Shown piece by piece: positions 34,522 through 44,102 of a DNA stretch of 64,000 bases (position 1 is its first letter; each line of letters starts with the position of its first letter). A model generated the notes under the pieces. That model made no database searches and was not told the DNA's origin. It saw nothing but the letters and a program-made list of their open reading frames with translations. The stretch is taken from contig JACSRX010000025.1 of assembly GCA_014879535.1 (NCBI GenBank), positions 1 to 64,000 of the forward strand, read 5' to 3'. Both the position numbers and the translations under genes were made by a program. The DNA is from Chthoniobacterales bacterium. Its GTDB lineage: Bacteria > Verrucomicrobiota > Verrucomicrobiia > Chthoniobacterales > JACTMZ01.

Positions 34522-35948
34522 GGCTCGCCCTTCACCGGAGCCGGGGTGAATTTCAACTCGGTTGGCACCTTCTCCGATGTTCCCCGCCAGGGAAGATCCT
34601 GCACATCGTAAAAGGTGATGTAGAGCATGTAGCCGATGATCAGCATGGCGAATCCCGTCTGCACCACCTCAAGGAGCCGGATGTTGATCGGCTTGCGGCG
34701 GATGGCCTCAATGATCGCGAGCGTGATGTGACCGCCATCCAGCACGGGGATCGGGAGCAGATTGAGCAGCGCCAGATTGACGTTGAGCACCACGCTGAAC
34801 CATATCGCAAGCCTCCAGCCGTCGGGCGACTCGAAGAGCAGGTAGTAAATGCGCATGATGCCGACCGGCCCGCTCAAGTGCTCGGCCTTGATGTCGCTGC
34901 GCGGCGAGAAAACGGCAGACAGCGTGTCAATCATGGTGCGGACGCTGCCGACCACGAGTTGCAGGGGATTGGGGTGCTCCAGCGTGGTCACCCCCCTGTC
35001 GTCCCAAAGAATGCCCACACGGGGTTTCTCCTGCCCCTCGGGAACAAGCGGCGTCACCTCGAGTTGGAGCGTCTCGCCTCCGCGCTCGACCGTGACTTGG
35101 ATGGGTTCCCCCGCAGGATGAGTGTCCAGATACTCGGACAATGACGCCAACCCCCACAAGCGCTGGCCGTCCACGGACGTGATCAAATCGCGCGCGTGAA
35201 TCCCCGCCGCCGCGGCGGGGCTGTCTGCCAAGACACGCGCCACCATCGGGGTCTGCGCCGGGAGGATCCCGATCTGGCGAAGCTTCCTCCGCCCCCACCC
35301 TTCGCGCACCGGCAGGGTCGGCTCCACCTCGACGGTGCGAATCTCGCCCGCACGCTCGAATTTGATCGGGATGAGGGGCTCTTCGCTGCGGACGATGTTC
35401 CACGTCACGCTCTGCCCCATGTTGCCCATGCCGGAAAACCTCGTCACCGGCTGCCGGTTGACTTCCAGAATTTTGTCCCCCGCTTGCAGTCCGGCCTTGG
35501 CCGCCGGGCCGTCCGCCAACACATAGCCGATGACCGTGGTGGTTTCGGCCTCGCTTACCGGACGCCCCACAAACCATACGATCACGGCGCAAATCAGTGC
35601 CAACGCCATGCTGGCGACCGGCCCCGCGAGGGCGACGATGATCTTGTCCATCGCCGAGACCCGGGGAAGCTGGGCGCGATCGTGCCCGCTCCGGCCCTCG
35701 ACGGCCTCCATCGGCGCAAGTTGTGGCAGAGCGACGAAGCCACCGGCGGGAATGGAACCCAAGCTGTATTCGACACCGCCTATGGTTTTCTTCCAAAGCG
35801 GCTTTCCGAACCAGATGCCGAATTTTTCGACCACCAGCCCGCGCCAGCGTGCTGCAAGGAAGTGCCCAAGTTCGTGGGCAATGATGATCAGGTTGAAAAG
35901 CAGCAGGACTTCCAGAAGGATGCCCGCCACCCGCAAGTAATCGGCCAT
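34518..35948 (-). CDS. rseP: RseP/MmpA-type site-2 metalloprotease
   Basis: A 476-aa membrane-embedded zinc protease. The active site HELGH (H25, E26, H29) is in the first transmembrane helix and the third ligand motif VLDGGH near residue 400. Two PDZ domains lie in the periplasmic loop (around GPAAKAGLQAGDKILEV and SPAAAAGIHARDLITSV). These proteases carry out the second cut of anti-sigma factors or clear signal-peptide remnants. The start at 35948 (MADYLRVAG) places the HExxH helix correctly. It is co-translated with ispG; in many bacteria it sits with dxr or other lipid-envelope genes, so the MEP link fits. Confidence 0.94.
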   Translation of the reverse strand: MADYLRVAGILLEVLLLFNLIIIAHELGHFLAARWRGLVVEKFGIWFGKPLWKKTIGGVEYSLGSIPAGGFVALPQLAPMEAVEGRSGHDRAQLPRVSAMDKIIVALAGPVASMALALICAVIVWFVGRPVSEAETTTVIGYVLADGPAAKAGLQAGDKILEVNRQPVTRFSGMGNMGQSVTWNIVRSEEPLIPIKFERAGEIRTVEVEPTLPVREGWGRRKLRQIGILPAQTPMVARVLADSPAAAAGIHARDLITSVDGQRLWGLASLSEYLDTHPAGEPIQVTVERGGETLQLEVTPLVPEGQEKPRVGILWDDRGVTTLEHPNPLQLVVGSVRTMIDTLSAVFSPRSDIKAEHLSGPVGIMRIYYLLFESPDGWRLAIWFSVVLNVNLALLNLLPIPVLDGGHITLAIIEAIRRKPINIRLLEVVQTGFAMLIIGYMLYITFYDVQDLPWRGTSEKVPTELKFTPAPVKGEP

Positions 35949-36068
35949 AAGAGCCGGGAACCATAGCACAGAACCTGCGGCTTTCACCCTCCAAATCCAC
36001 GGAAGCGTCCGGAGCTATGCACCCTCGGGCTTGAAGAATCGCCGCCGCATCTCTCCACTGGCCGCCAC

Positions 36069-37820
36069 GTGAAAGCAACCCCGCCCCCCAACCGTCGCCG
36101 CGCCAGGCGTTTCGCGCTTCTCGCGGGGGCATTGGTTGGTGTTGTGACTCTGATCTTTTTCGCCCGGGATTTCCGCCGGAATTTCCTCGAGCGCTGGGTG
36201 GGCAGCCCCGGTTTCCAGCATATGCTGTCCAAGGCGGTTTCCTCCGCCCTGAAGGTGGATGGCACCTTCGGACCGATGCATTTGGACACCGGCCTCTCCG
36301 TGACCACCGAAGGGTTCACCAGCACAGGGTGGCCCGGACAGGCCATCGGCGCCCTTGATACCGGCGAGGCCACGGGTTGGTTCGAACCTTGGGCGGTGTT
36401 CCGTGGGAAATGGCAGGTGAACCTGATCAAAATCGCAAAGGCGGATTTCCGGTTGGTCCAACCCGATGACGCACTCAAGGCCGAGGACCCCGTGCAGCCC
36501 CCGAAGCCGTGGTATGCGTTCCTCCTGCCGCGGCAATTTTTCTGCCGGTGGATTTCATGCCCGGACATGCAGATCGAACTGCCGTTCGGGCAAGCCCTCG
36601 TCCGGGGCTCCCACCTTGATGTCGGCGCCACGATGATCGGCAAGAACTTCAAATACTTCGGCAAAAACGGAACCCTCCATTATCCGGGCTACATCGATAT
36701 GGAGGTGGATGCCCTCGAGGTCTATGTGACCCGCGAGATGATCGACATCGGCTACCTTTACCTGCGTGAGCCGGCATCCCCACGCAGCAACATCAAGCTC
36801 TCCGGCCGGCTCGGGCAACATGCCGACAAAAGCATTGCGGCCGCTGCGGAAATCACCGACCTCGACATTGTGCCGTTCCTGCCGGCGGATCTCGCGAACA
36901 TCCTTTCCGGTCGCCTGTCCGGAACAATTTCCTACAACACGGACGCCTCAGGCAAACAGGCCACCGGCAGCGGCACCCTCTCCTTGGAGGAGGCAAGGGT
37001 GCACCATTGGGACTATCTCCACGGACTCGCCAAGCGCGCCGCCGATCCGACCTTGGGCGAGGCGCGCTTCCGCGAGGTGTCCATCGACTATTCACTGGCG
37101 GATGACGTTTTCGCAGTCAGGGATCTCACCATCCTCGGACAGGAGCGCTTTGAACTGCGCGGACGCGGCTCATGGGACACGAAGACATCGCAGGCGGACG
37201 CCTCGCTGTCCGTCCGCCGCATTCCGCTCTCCGCTTATCTCCCCGCCTCGCTTTCCGGGAACATCCACGGCGGCGAGTTGGGGGGCACAGTCGATTGGGC
37301 GTGGCGCGGCCAGGACTTGGGCAACGGGCATGGCGGGGGCTCGCTGGAACTCGGTGGCGCCCGGCTTCAGGGCTTCAAATTCCAACATTTCTTCGGCCGC
37401 TTTCTCAAGGCAGACACCTACGACGTCATCGAGGTCTCCCACGGCACCAGCCAATGGAGGCAGGATGCCAAGGGACTCCTCATCCACAACCTCGACATTC
37501 TCGCCCCCGGGCAGGCGGGGCTGCGCGGATGGGCCCATGTTGCGCCGGATGGAGCCCTCACCGGATCCGTCCTTGCCGGGCTTCCCGAGTCATCCCTCAC
37601 CTGGCTTCCCGACGCGACCACGACGGTTTTCGCCCATCAAGATGAAGGGCTTCATTGGTGCACGATCCGGTTGTCGGGCACGGTCGAAAAGCCGGAGAAC
37701 GATTTCACCGCCCAGGCCATGCGGCAACTGCGCAGGCACCCCGTCGCCATGGCCCGGCTCGCCATCCGCGGCCTCAGCTGGTGGCTGGGCGACATGATCC
37801 ACACTGGAACGAGTGACTGA
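36069..37820 (+). CDS. AsmA/TamB-like envelope protein
   Basis: A 583-aa protein with a basic N-terminus and one membrane anchor (about residues 14-30), then a long beta-rich domain. Repeating patterns such as LSGRLSGTISYNTDASGKQA, FELRGRGSWDTKTSQADASL and LSGNIHGGELGGTVDWAW, and a C-terminal tail with QAMRQLRRHPVAMA, resemble AsmA-like or DUF3971 proteins that move or shield lipids between membranes. The family call is from pattern only. Translation seems to start at GTG (36069). The stop lies 82 bp before the ATG of the GAF-GGDEF-EAL gene. It is divergent from rseP. Confidence 0.6.
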   Translation: MKATPPPNRRRARRFALLAGALVGVVTLIFFARDFRRNFLERWVGSPGFQHMLSKAVSSALKVDGTFGPMHLDTGLSVTTEGFTSTGWPGQAIGALDTGEATGWFEPWAVFRGKWQVNLIKIAKADFRLVQPDDALKAEDPVQPPKPWYAFLLPRQFFCRWISCPDMQIELPFGQALVRGSHLDVGATMIGKNFKYFGKNGTLHYPGYIDMEVDALEVYVTREMIDIGYLYLREPASPRSNIKLSGRLGQHADKSIAAAAEITDLDIVPFLPADLANILSGRLSGTISYNTDASGKQATGSGTLSLEEARVHHWDYLHGLAKRAADPTLGEARFREVSIDYSLADDVFAVRDLTILGQERFELRGRGSWDTKTSQADASLSVRRIPLSAYLPASLSGNIHGGELGGTVDWAWRGQDLGNGHGGGSLELGGARLQGFKFQHFFGRFLKADTYDVIEVSHGTSQWRQDAKGLLIHNLDILAPGQAGLRGWAHVAPDGALTGSVLAGLPESSLTWLPDATTTVFAHQDEGLHWCTIRLSGTVEKPENDFTAQAMRQLRRHPVAMARLAIRGLSWWLGDMIHTGTSD

Positions 37821-37902
37821 CAGGGGGGACGACTCCCCCTTCGGGCAGCAGCAGCTTGCGTCGGAGGCCGAGGCGGGCAATTCTTTTGGCGGAGGCAACC
37901 CC

Positions 37903-40215
37903 ATGCTCCGCAATCCCAGCTCCACAGTCCTGCCGTCTCACGCGCAGGAACAAGAGCGTCTCGCGCGCTTGCGTGACTACGGCATCCTCGACACTGACCG
38001 GGAGGCGGTCTTCGACAAACTCATCGAACTCGCCTCGTTCGTCACGGCGTCACCCCTCGGAGCCGTGTCATTCGTGGACGGAGATCGCCAGTGGTTCAAG
38101 GCGACCTTCGGTTTTGAAAACAGTCAGACCGACCGCAGCTTCGCCTTCTGCTCGCACACCATCGCCCAGCCCGGAGCTCCATTCGTCGTGGCTGACGCTG
38201 CCAAGGATGCGCGCTTTGCAGACAGCCCGCTGGTCACCGGGCCTCCCCATGTGAGGTTCTATGCCGGCATCCCGATGCTGAGCATGGATGGTCTGCCCCT
38301 GGGCAGCTTCTGCGTCATGGACCGGCAGCCCCGCACACTGACGATGCGTCAGATGCAGATGCTGCAGCACATCGCCGGCGTCGCCATGGATCTTGTCGAA
38401 GATGAGAGGCACCGGAAGATCCTTTCGCGGCACGTGGTGTTCCATCCTGACCAATCGAAGGAACTCTGCACGCACATCTGCCGTCTGACGGCGCCATTGG
38501 GTGCGGTGTATTCGATCATCTCCGACATGCTCCACCAATACGAGTTGGTCTTGCCGGGCATCTGCGCAAGGGTGAACCGCTTCCCCGAGGAGGGATCACC
38601 CGAGGTCTATTATCTTCCTGCCGAGCTCGCGCCAACGCAGGTTGCACTGTGGCCGGTTTTTGATGCCAAATTGAGGAGTCTCCGCGAAACCTCGGGTTCC
38701 GGAACCCCCGAACATGTCCATTCCGAGGACTACGAACATCTCCTTGCGAGTGTCCCGTTGCGCTTCAACGGCCGCATGTGCTCGCGCGTGGATTTCATAT
38801 GCCCGGTCCCATACGAGCGGAAGCTGAACCGGCTTTTCCAGCTCATGGTCGCCGCCTTCGCCAACATGGCACAGACGGAGATCCATACCCACGAGCTCAA
38901 ATACGAATCCGAACACGATCCCTTGACCGGGCTCAGCAACCGCAACGTGCTCATTGCGGAGATTGACAGGGCCCTGCGTCTGTTCCCGCACGGCGATCCA
39001 GGGGCGGTTCTGCTGCACCCGCACCTCGAAAGCCTCATCGAGGTGAATGACAATTTCGGCTACAGCGCCGGTGATCGCATCCTGATCGAACTGGCACAGC
39101 GCCTGCTGCGTTTGAACCGCGGGAACAATTTCACCTCGCGCGTGAGCGGCAGCGAATTCGTCGTGCTGGTGACGGGATTGGGGGGCGGCGACGATTTCGC
39201 CACCGGGCTGGGGGAACTGCTGGACGAGGCCGAAAAATCCCTGAGCCTTCCCTACATCCTCGGCAAGCAGGAACTCCTTCTGCAGACCAACATCGGCTGC
39301 GCGGTCATGGATGATCCCTCGGCGCACCCGGTGGAAATGCTGAGACGCGCGGAGGCGGCCGTGCGCGAAGCCGGCAACCGGGAAAGCGGGCCGCACAACC
39401 GCATCCACATCTACAATGAACCCCTGCTGAGCGAGGGGAAAAAACGCCACCACCTCAACCTGCTCGTCCGTGAAGCCTTCCGCGAAAGCCGGTTTTTCCT
39501 GCTTTTCCAGCCCGTCGCCGACCTGATCGGCGACCGCATTGCCGGCGTCGAAGCCCTGCTTCGCCTGCGTGACAAGCAGGGGACCGTGGTCGAGGCGGCG
39601 CGCTTTCTGCCCGCCGTCGAGCGCATCCGTTACCAGGCTGCCATGGACCGCTGGGTCTTCGCGGAGTTCATCAGGCGCGCCGGCAGCGATGCAGACCTCC
39701 GGCAGCTTTTGGATACCGGGAATTTCACCTTTTTCCTCAATGCCACGCCCACCATCCTTTCCTCCCCGGGCTTTGCAGACGAGTGGTTGTCGCAACTTTC
39801 CGAAGCCGGCATTCCGCCGACACGCCTGGTCATGGAGGTCGTCGAAAATCCCATCATTGTCCGCAACGAGACCCTCCTTGAGAACCTCCGGCAATTGCGG
39901 GCCGGAGGCATGCGCATCGCTGTGGACGACTTCGGATCGGGCTACAGCAACCTCCGGCACCTTGCCGGGTTGCCGGTGGACATCGTCAAGTTGGACCGCT
40001 CGCTGATCGCCGGTCCCGCGCGGAACCGCGAGAGCGCGAATGTCGTGCTTGCCGGCATTGTGAACATTTGCCTCTCACTCGGCTACCAACCACTCGCGGA
40101 GGGGGTCGAAACCGAGGAGCAGGCGGCCATGGCACGGCAACTGGGATGCCGCTACGCCCAAGGCTTTCTCTACGGAAAAGCCTCGCCTCTGGAAGAGGTT
40201 ATGAAAGCGGTTTGA
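37903..40215 (+). CDS. GAF-GGDEF-EAL cyclic-di-GMP phosphodiesterase candidate
   Basis: A 770-aa signalling protein. An N-terminal GAF domain (about residues 30-170) is followed by a linker, a GGDEF domain starting HDPLTGLSNRNVL in which the active site is SGSEF rather than GGDEF, and an EAL domain with EALLRL, DDFGSGYSNLRHL and AEGVETEEQ. The GGDEF domain is therefore probably inactive or regulatory, while the EAL domain has the motifs for hydrolysing c-di-GMP. The start at 37903 has GGAGG seven bases upstream; a GTG at 37813 would add 30 residues. No transmembrane segments are seen. Confidence 0.88.
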   Translation: MLRNPSSTVLPSHAQEQERLARLRDYGILDTDREAVFDKLIELASFVTASPLGAVSFVDGDRQWFKATFGFENSQTDRSFAFCSHTIAQPGAPFVVADAAKDARFADSPLVTGPPHVRFYAGIPMLSMDGLPLGSFCVMDRQPRTLTMRQMQMLQHIAGVAMDLVEDERHRKILSRHVVFHPDQSKELCTHICRLTAPLGAVYSIISDMLHQYELVLPGICARVNRFPEEGSPEVYYLPAELAPTQVALWPVFDAKLRSLRETSGSGTPEHVHSEDYEHLLASVPLRFNGRMCSRVDFICPVPYERKLNRLFQLMVAAFANMAQTEIHTHELKYESEHDPLTGLSNRNVLIAEIDRALRLFPHGDPGAVLLHPHLESLIEVNDNFGYSAGDRILIELAQRLLRLNRGNNFTSRVSGSEFVVLVTGLGGGDDFATGLGELLDEAEKSLSLPYILGKQELLLQTNIGCAVMDDPSAHPVEMLRRAEAAVREAGNRESGPHNRIHIYNEPLLSEGKKRHHLNLLVREAFRESRFFLLFQPVADLIGDRIAGVEALLRLRDKQGTVVEAARFLPAVERIRYQAAMDRWVFAEFIRRAGSDADLRQLLDTGNFTFFLNATPTILSSPGFADEWLSQLSEAGIPPTRLVMEVVENPIIVRNETLLENLRQLRAGGMRIAVDDFGSGYSNLRHLAGLPVDIVKLDRSLIAGPARNRESANVVLAGIVNICLSLGYQPLAEGVETEEQAAMARQLGCRYAQGFLYGKASPLEEVMKAV

Positions 40216-40251
40216 GCGGCGGGAAGATGGCGGACGGTTGAACGCGCGCCC

Positions 40252-41802
40252 CTATCCGAGTCGGAGGTAGGCCAGAAGCCCCTGTTTGCCGCCTTCCCGT
40301 CCGAAACCGCTCTCCTTGTAGCCTCCAAACGGGCTCGCCGGATCGAATTTGTTGTAGGTCTCGGCCCAGACGACACCCGCCCGCAACTTGGTTGCGAGCT
40401 TGAAGACCTTGCTGCCCTTGTCGGTCCAAACCCCGGCACTCAGCCCGTAGGGCGTGTTGTTGGCACGCTCAAGCGCCTCTTCCGGCGTGCGGAATGTCAT
40501 CACGCTCAACACGGGGCCGAAAATTTCCTCCTGCGCGATCCGGTGCGAATCGGTCACTCCCGTGAAGAAACTCGGCGCGTAGTAGTAGCCCTTGGACGGC
40601 AAGCGGCACGCCGGCTGGAACAACTCGGCCCCCTCCTTCTTCCCGCTGTCCACCATCTCGCGGATCTTGTCCAGCTGCTGCCTGCTGTTGATCGCCCCGA
40701 TGTCGGTGTTCTTGTCGAGCGGATCCCCCACCCTCAACACATTCAGGCGGTTGCGCAAACGGCGGATCACCGGTTCGACGACACTCTCCTGCACGAACAG
40801 GCGCGAGCCGGCACAGCAAACGTGCCCCTGGTTGAAATAGATGCCCTGGATGATCCCCTCGATGGCCTGGTCGATCGGCGCATCCTCGCAGATGATGTTG
40901 GCCGCCTTGCCCCCGAGTTCGAGGGTCAACTTCTTGCGTGTGCCGGCCACCGATTTGGCGATCAGCTTGCCGACCTCCGTCGATCCCGTGAAGGCCAGCT
41001 TGTCGATGTCCGGATGATTGACGATGGCCGCTCCGGTGTCCCCGAAGCCGGTGACGATGTTGACCACGCCCTCCGGAAGGTCCGCCTCGGCCAAGATTTC
41101 CGCCAAGTGCATCGCCGTGATCGACGTTGTCTCCGCCGGCTTGAGCACGCACGTGTTGCCGCACGCGAGGGCCGGGGCAAGCTTCCACGCCGCCATCAGC
41201 AGCGGAAAGTTCCACGGAATGATCTGCCCGGCCACGCCGAGCGGCTGAGGCTTGCGCCCCGGAAAGGCATAATCGAGCTTGTCGGCCCAGCCCGCATGGT
41301 AAAAGAAGTGGGCCGCGACCAGCGGAAGGTCGATGTTGCGGCTTTCGCGGATCGTTTTCCCGCCGTCAAGCGATTCGAGCACGGCGAGGTCGCGGATTTT
41401 TTCCTGCAGCAGGCGGGCGATTCGGAACAGGTATTTCGCCCGTTCGCGACCCGGCATCTTCCCCCACGTCTTCTCGTAGGCGCGGCGCGCAGCCTTGACG
41501 GCACGGTCCACGTCGGCGGCATTGCCGAGGGCCACCTCGGAAAGCTGCTTCTCCGTCGCGGGGTTGATCGAAGGGAAATACTTCCCGGACGATGGCTTGA
41601 CGAATTTGCCGCCGATGAAGAGTTCGTAGCGCGGATGAACCTTGACGTCGGTGTGCACCTCGGGGGCCGGCGAGTAGTTCCATCGTCCGCCGAAGCGGAG
41701 CACACGGTCCCTCTGGGGGATGAGTTCGCCGTGGGTCGGCGGGGCAAGCACCGCCACCCCGGTGGTGAAGGCTGTTTTTTTGGCAGGGCGTTTTTTGCTC
41801 AT
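40252..41802 (-). CDS. NAD(P)-dependent aldehyde dehydrogenase
   Basis: A 516-aa aldehyde dehydrogenase. Motifs: GVAGQIIPWNFPLLMAAWK, the nucleotide site FTGSTEVGKLIAKSVAG, the glutamate signature LELGGKAANI, the catalytic cysteine region NQGHVCCAGSRLFV, and KESGFGREGG near the end. It overlaps deoC by 4 bp (ATGA) and lies downstream of it, suggesting that it oxidises the acetaldehyde released by the aldolase, though the substrate is an inference. It has an unusual basic N-terminal extension of about 40 residues (SKKRPAKKTAF). Confidence 0.9.
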   Translation of the reverse strand: MSKKRPAKKTAFTTGVAVLAPPTHGELIPQRDRVLRFGGRWNYSPAPEVHTDVKVHPRYELFIGGKFVKPSSGKYFPSINPATEKQLSEVALGNAADVDRAVKAARRAYEKTWGKMPGRERAKYLFRIARLLQEKIRDLAVLESLDGGKTIRESRNIDLPLVAAHFFYHAGWADKLDYAFPGRKPQPLGVAGQIIPWNFPLLMAAWKLAPALACGNTCVLKPAETTSITAMHLAEILAEADLPEGVVNIVTGFGDTGAAIVNHPDIDKLAFTGSTEVGKLIAKSVAGTRKKLTLELGGKAANIICEDAPIDQAIEGIIQGIYFNQGHVCCAGSRLFVQESVVEPVIRRLRNRLNVLRVGDPLDKNTDIGAINSRQQLDKIREMVDSGKKEGAELFQPACRLPSKGYYYAPSFFTGVTDSHRIAQEEIFGPVLSVMTFRTPEEALERANNTPYGLSAGVWTDKGSKVFKLATKLRAGVVWAETYNKFDPASPFGGYKESGFGREGGKQGLLAYLRLG

Positions 41803-42695
41803 GGGAGGGAGAAGTAGTCGCCGCTTTGGTAGCGTCCGTCGACGCTCTTGGCGATCTGCAGGAGGATGTCGTTGGCCAGGGTGCTGGCGCCGAGACGGAA
41901 CATGTCGGGGGTGAGCCAATCATCCCCGAGGGTCTCGTTGACCATGACCAGATATTGCAACGCCTGCTTGGCAGTGCGGATGCCGCCGGCCGGTTTCATG
42001 CCGATGCGGCGCCCGGTGGCGAAAAAGAACTCCCGGATGGCATCGAGCATGACAAGCGTGACCGGGAGCGTCGCCGCCGGGCTCACCTTTCCGGTGGAGG
42101 TCTTTATGAAATCCGCACCGGCCTGCATGGCAACCATGCTCGCAGCCCGGACATTGTCATAGGTGATGAGCTCGCCGGTCTCCAGGATCACCTTGAGATG
42201 GACGTCCCCGCAGAGTTCCTTCACCGCGGCGATCTCGTCGTGGACGCGTCCGTATTCCCCTCGGAGAAAGGCCGCACGGTCGATCACCATGTCGATTTCG
42301 TCCGCCCCGGCCTGCAGTGCCACCCGCGTGTCCTCCATCTTTGTCTTCATCGAACTCTGCCCGCTCGGGAAGTAGGTTGCGACAGCGGCCACCTTGACGG
42401 TTGATCCCCGCAGGAACGCCTTGGCCGCAGGGACGAGCTTGGGATACACGCAGACGGCGGCGACCGGGCCGACCCCATAGCGTTCGGGCGCCGGATGCAT
42501 CGCCTTGTGGCACAGGGTCATCACCTTGCCGGGTGTGTCGCGCCCCTCCAGTGTGGTCAAGTCGAGCATCGAGAACGCAAGCCGCAGACCCTGCAGCTTG
42601 GATTCCGTCTTGATGCTCCGCTTGGTGAAGGTGGCGGCGCGTTCCTCGACCATGATCTGGTCCACGCGGCCGAAGGACGGCGATTGCCGTGTCAT
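41799..42695 (-). CDS. deoC: deoxyribose-phosphate aldolase
   Basis: A 298-aa class I aldolase splitting 2-deoxyribose 5-phosphate into acetaldehyde and glyceraldehyde 3-phosphate. The Schiff-base lysine lies in ADFIKTSTGKVS and the second lysine in GMKPAGGIRT; EIDMVIDRAAFLRGEY is also conserved. It is longer than the E. coli enzyme at the N-terminus. The start at 42695 begins MTRQSPSFGRV. Coupled (ATGA) to the aldehyde dehydrogenase gene downstream. No microcompartment shell genes are present. Confidence 0.93.
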   Translation of the reverse strand: MTRQSPSFGRVDQIMVEERAATFTKRSIKTESKLQGLRLAFSMLDLTTLEGRDTPGKVMTLCHKAMHPAPERYGVGPVAAVCVYPKLVPAAKAFLRGSTVKVAAVATYFPSGQSSMKTKMEDTRVALQAGADEIDMVIDRAAFLRGEYGRVHDEIAAVKELCGDVHLKVILETGELITYDNVRAASMVAMQAGADFIKTSTGKVSPAATLPVTLVMLDAIREFFFATGRRIGMKPAGGIRTAKQALQYLVMVNETLGDDWLTPDMFRLGASTLANDILLQIAKSVDGRYQSGDYFSLP

Positions 42696-42709
42696 GGGGA
42701 ATAGTGCAC

Positions 42710-43525
42710 TCACGAGAAACGGAAAATATCGCGTAAAAACTGGAACCACAAGTAAAGCATTCCGCGCCACGAATATCGGCCATGCCCCTCGTCGGCCCGC
42801 TGGAGCAGCCCCTCCCGAAGATTGTGCTCCATCTGCGTTTCCATATCCTGCTCCACGGACGCCCGCACGGCGCCCGGATCCACCGCTTGGAGGGCGGCCG
42901 CGGACACCCCTTCCCTCTGCAGGAACGCCCCGTGCTCGCCGACCAGGACGGCAAACGGCGCCTCGGCGGGCACCCGGTGGACGCGCACGGTGGGCGGGGT
43001 CTTCAGACTCGAGGAGACCGGGCAGTTCCACGTCGTGAAAACCAACCCCTCCCCGGAGCGCGACGTCACGCTGACGAAATGGAATCCGAGTTGGTTCTGC
43101 TCCACATAGGTGATCGCCGCCTCCTCATTCCGCGTCGGATCGGCAAAAAGCCGGAGGAACTGCCGGTAGCCCTCCATGTCCCAGCCCAGATCGGCCACAT
43201 GCTCGAACCCCGCGGCCTCGATCTCCTCCGACAGTTCCCCCAATTCCGGGAAATCGTTCCGCGCCGGTGGCGCCGACTGCCGGAGTTCCTTCCGCAGCGG
43301 AAGGCGCAGATGCCGCACGCGCAGGAGAATCTCGACCCAAGGCAGCAAAAGCCACGCCGACACGCAGGCCAGCCCCACCCAGACGTTCCCGGTCGGCAGG
43401 TAGCCCGCGGCAAACGTCGTCAGCCCCACACAGAGGATGCCCAGCCTCCGGATCACCCGGTGCTGGTAGGTGAACAGGCCCGCCGTGAGGACGAGGAGGC
43501 CGAGGAAAATCAGCGCCTCCTTCAT
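42710..43525 (-). CDS. hypothetical membrane protein
   Basis: A 271-aa protein with three hydrophobic helices at the N-terminus (residues about 4-75), a basic linker, and a soluble domain of about 180 residues ending in an aromatic tail (YLWFQFLRDIFRF). No family is recognised. It overlaps the glutaredoxin gene upstream by 4 bp (ATGA) and ends 15 bp before the deoC start, so it may belong to the same transcript. Confidence 0.65.
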   Translation of the reverse strand: MKEALIFLGLLVLTAGLFTYQHRVIRRLGILCVGLTTFAAGYLPTGNVWVGLACVSAWLLLPWVEILLRVRHLRLPLRKELRQSAPPARNDFPELGELSEEIEAAGFEHVADLGWDMEGYRQFLRLFADPTRNEEAAITYVEQNQLGFHFVSVTSRSGEGLVFTTWNCPVSSSLKTPPTVRVHRVPAEAPFAVLVGEHGAFLQREGVSAAALQAVDPGAVRASVEQDMETQMEHNLREGLLQRADEGHGRYSWRGMLYLWFQFLRDIFRFS

Positions 43526-43761
43526 GGCCTGATTCCGTTCCTCGCGAGAAACTCCTCCAGCTGCCCGGTGTCGAAGTCCGCCAGCACCTTGTCCCCCACC
43601 TCAAGTGTGGGCGTGAGGGATTGTCCCGAAATTTGCCGCATGCGGGCTCCCGCTTCTGGATCCTCGAGAACATCGCGCAGCTCATAGGCAAAACCGCGCT
43701 CATCAAGGTATTCCCGGGCCTCGTGGCACCACGAACAAAAGCTTTTCACATACAAGATCAT
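43522..43761 (-). CDS. glutaredoxin-like protein
   Basis: A 79-aa thioredoxin-fold protein with the dithiol CSWC at residues 9-12 (VKSFCSWCHEAREYL) and the cis-proline region SLTPTLEVGDKVL. Small glutaredoxins of this type reduce disulfides or mixed glutathione-type disulfides in the cytosol. Its stop overlaps the start of the following membrane protein gene. It lies 62 bp downstream of the SemiSWEET gene. Confidence 0.9.
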   Translation of the reverse strand: MILYVKSFCSWCHEAREYLDERGFAYELRDVLEDPEAGARMRQISGQSLTPTLEVGDKVLADFDTGQLEEFLARNGIRP

Positions 43762-43823
43762 GGACGGCGTAACACTCCTCTATGAACCAACACAGGGGCG
43801 CTCTCAAGCCCCCTGTTGAGGGA

Positions 43824-44102
43824 TCAATGGTAGCGCAGCTTCAGGATCAAGATCGTCGCGGCAAGGAGAAACGTCAGGACGTTGGCCGCAATCACCGGGA
43901 TGTCGGCCACCAGGACCCCGTAAACGATCCAGAGGAAGACACCCGTGCAGAACATCAGGAACATGCCCAGCGAAATGTCGCGGGTGGAACGCGACTTCCA
44001 TGCCTTGAGGACCTGCGGCAGGAACGACAATGTCGTCAGCACCCCGGCCAGAAGCCCGAGCACGGTGATCCACTGCGATGCCGGAGGAAGCGCCTCTACC
44101 AT
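43824..44102 (-). CDS. SemiSWEET sugar transporter (PQ-loop)
   Basis: A 92-aa protein with three transmembrane helices and the PQ-loop motif TTLSFLPQVLKAWKSRSTRDIS. Bacterial SemiSWEETs dimerise and allow facilitated diffusion of sugars. The start codon overlaps the stop of the secreted amylase gene by 7 bp, so translation is likely coupled. This suggests uptake of sugars released by that enzyme, an inference from context. Confidence 0.9.
   Translation of the reverse strand: MVEALPPASQWITVLGLLAGVLTTLSFLPQVLKAWKSRSTRDISLGMFLMFCTGVFLWIVYGVLVADIPVIAANVLTFLLAATILILKLRYH

Noticed and set aside
31492-34611. 1039-aa open frame across actP, rnpB and ispG
   Set aside because: It covers the RNase P RNA and runs antisense to ispG; no recognisable domain.
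40252-42695. Bacterial microcompartment locus around deoC and the aldehyde dehydrogenase
   Set aside because: No shell-protein genes or other microcompartment enzymes occur nearby.
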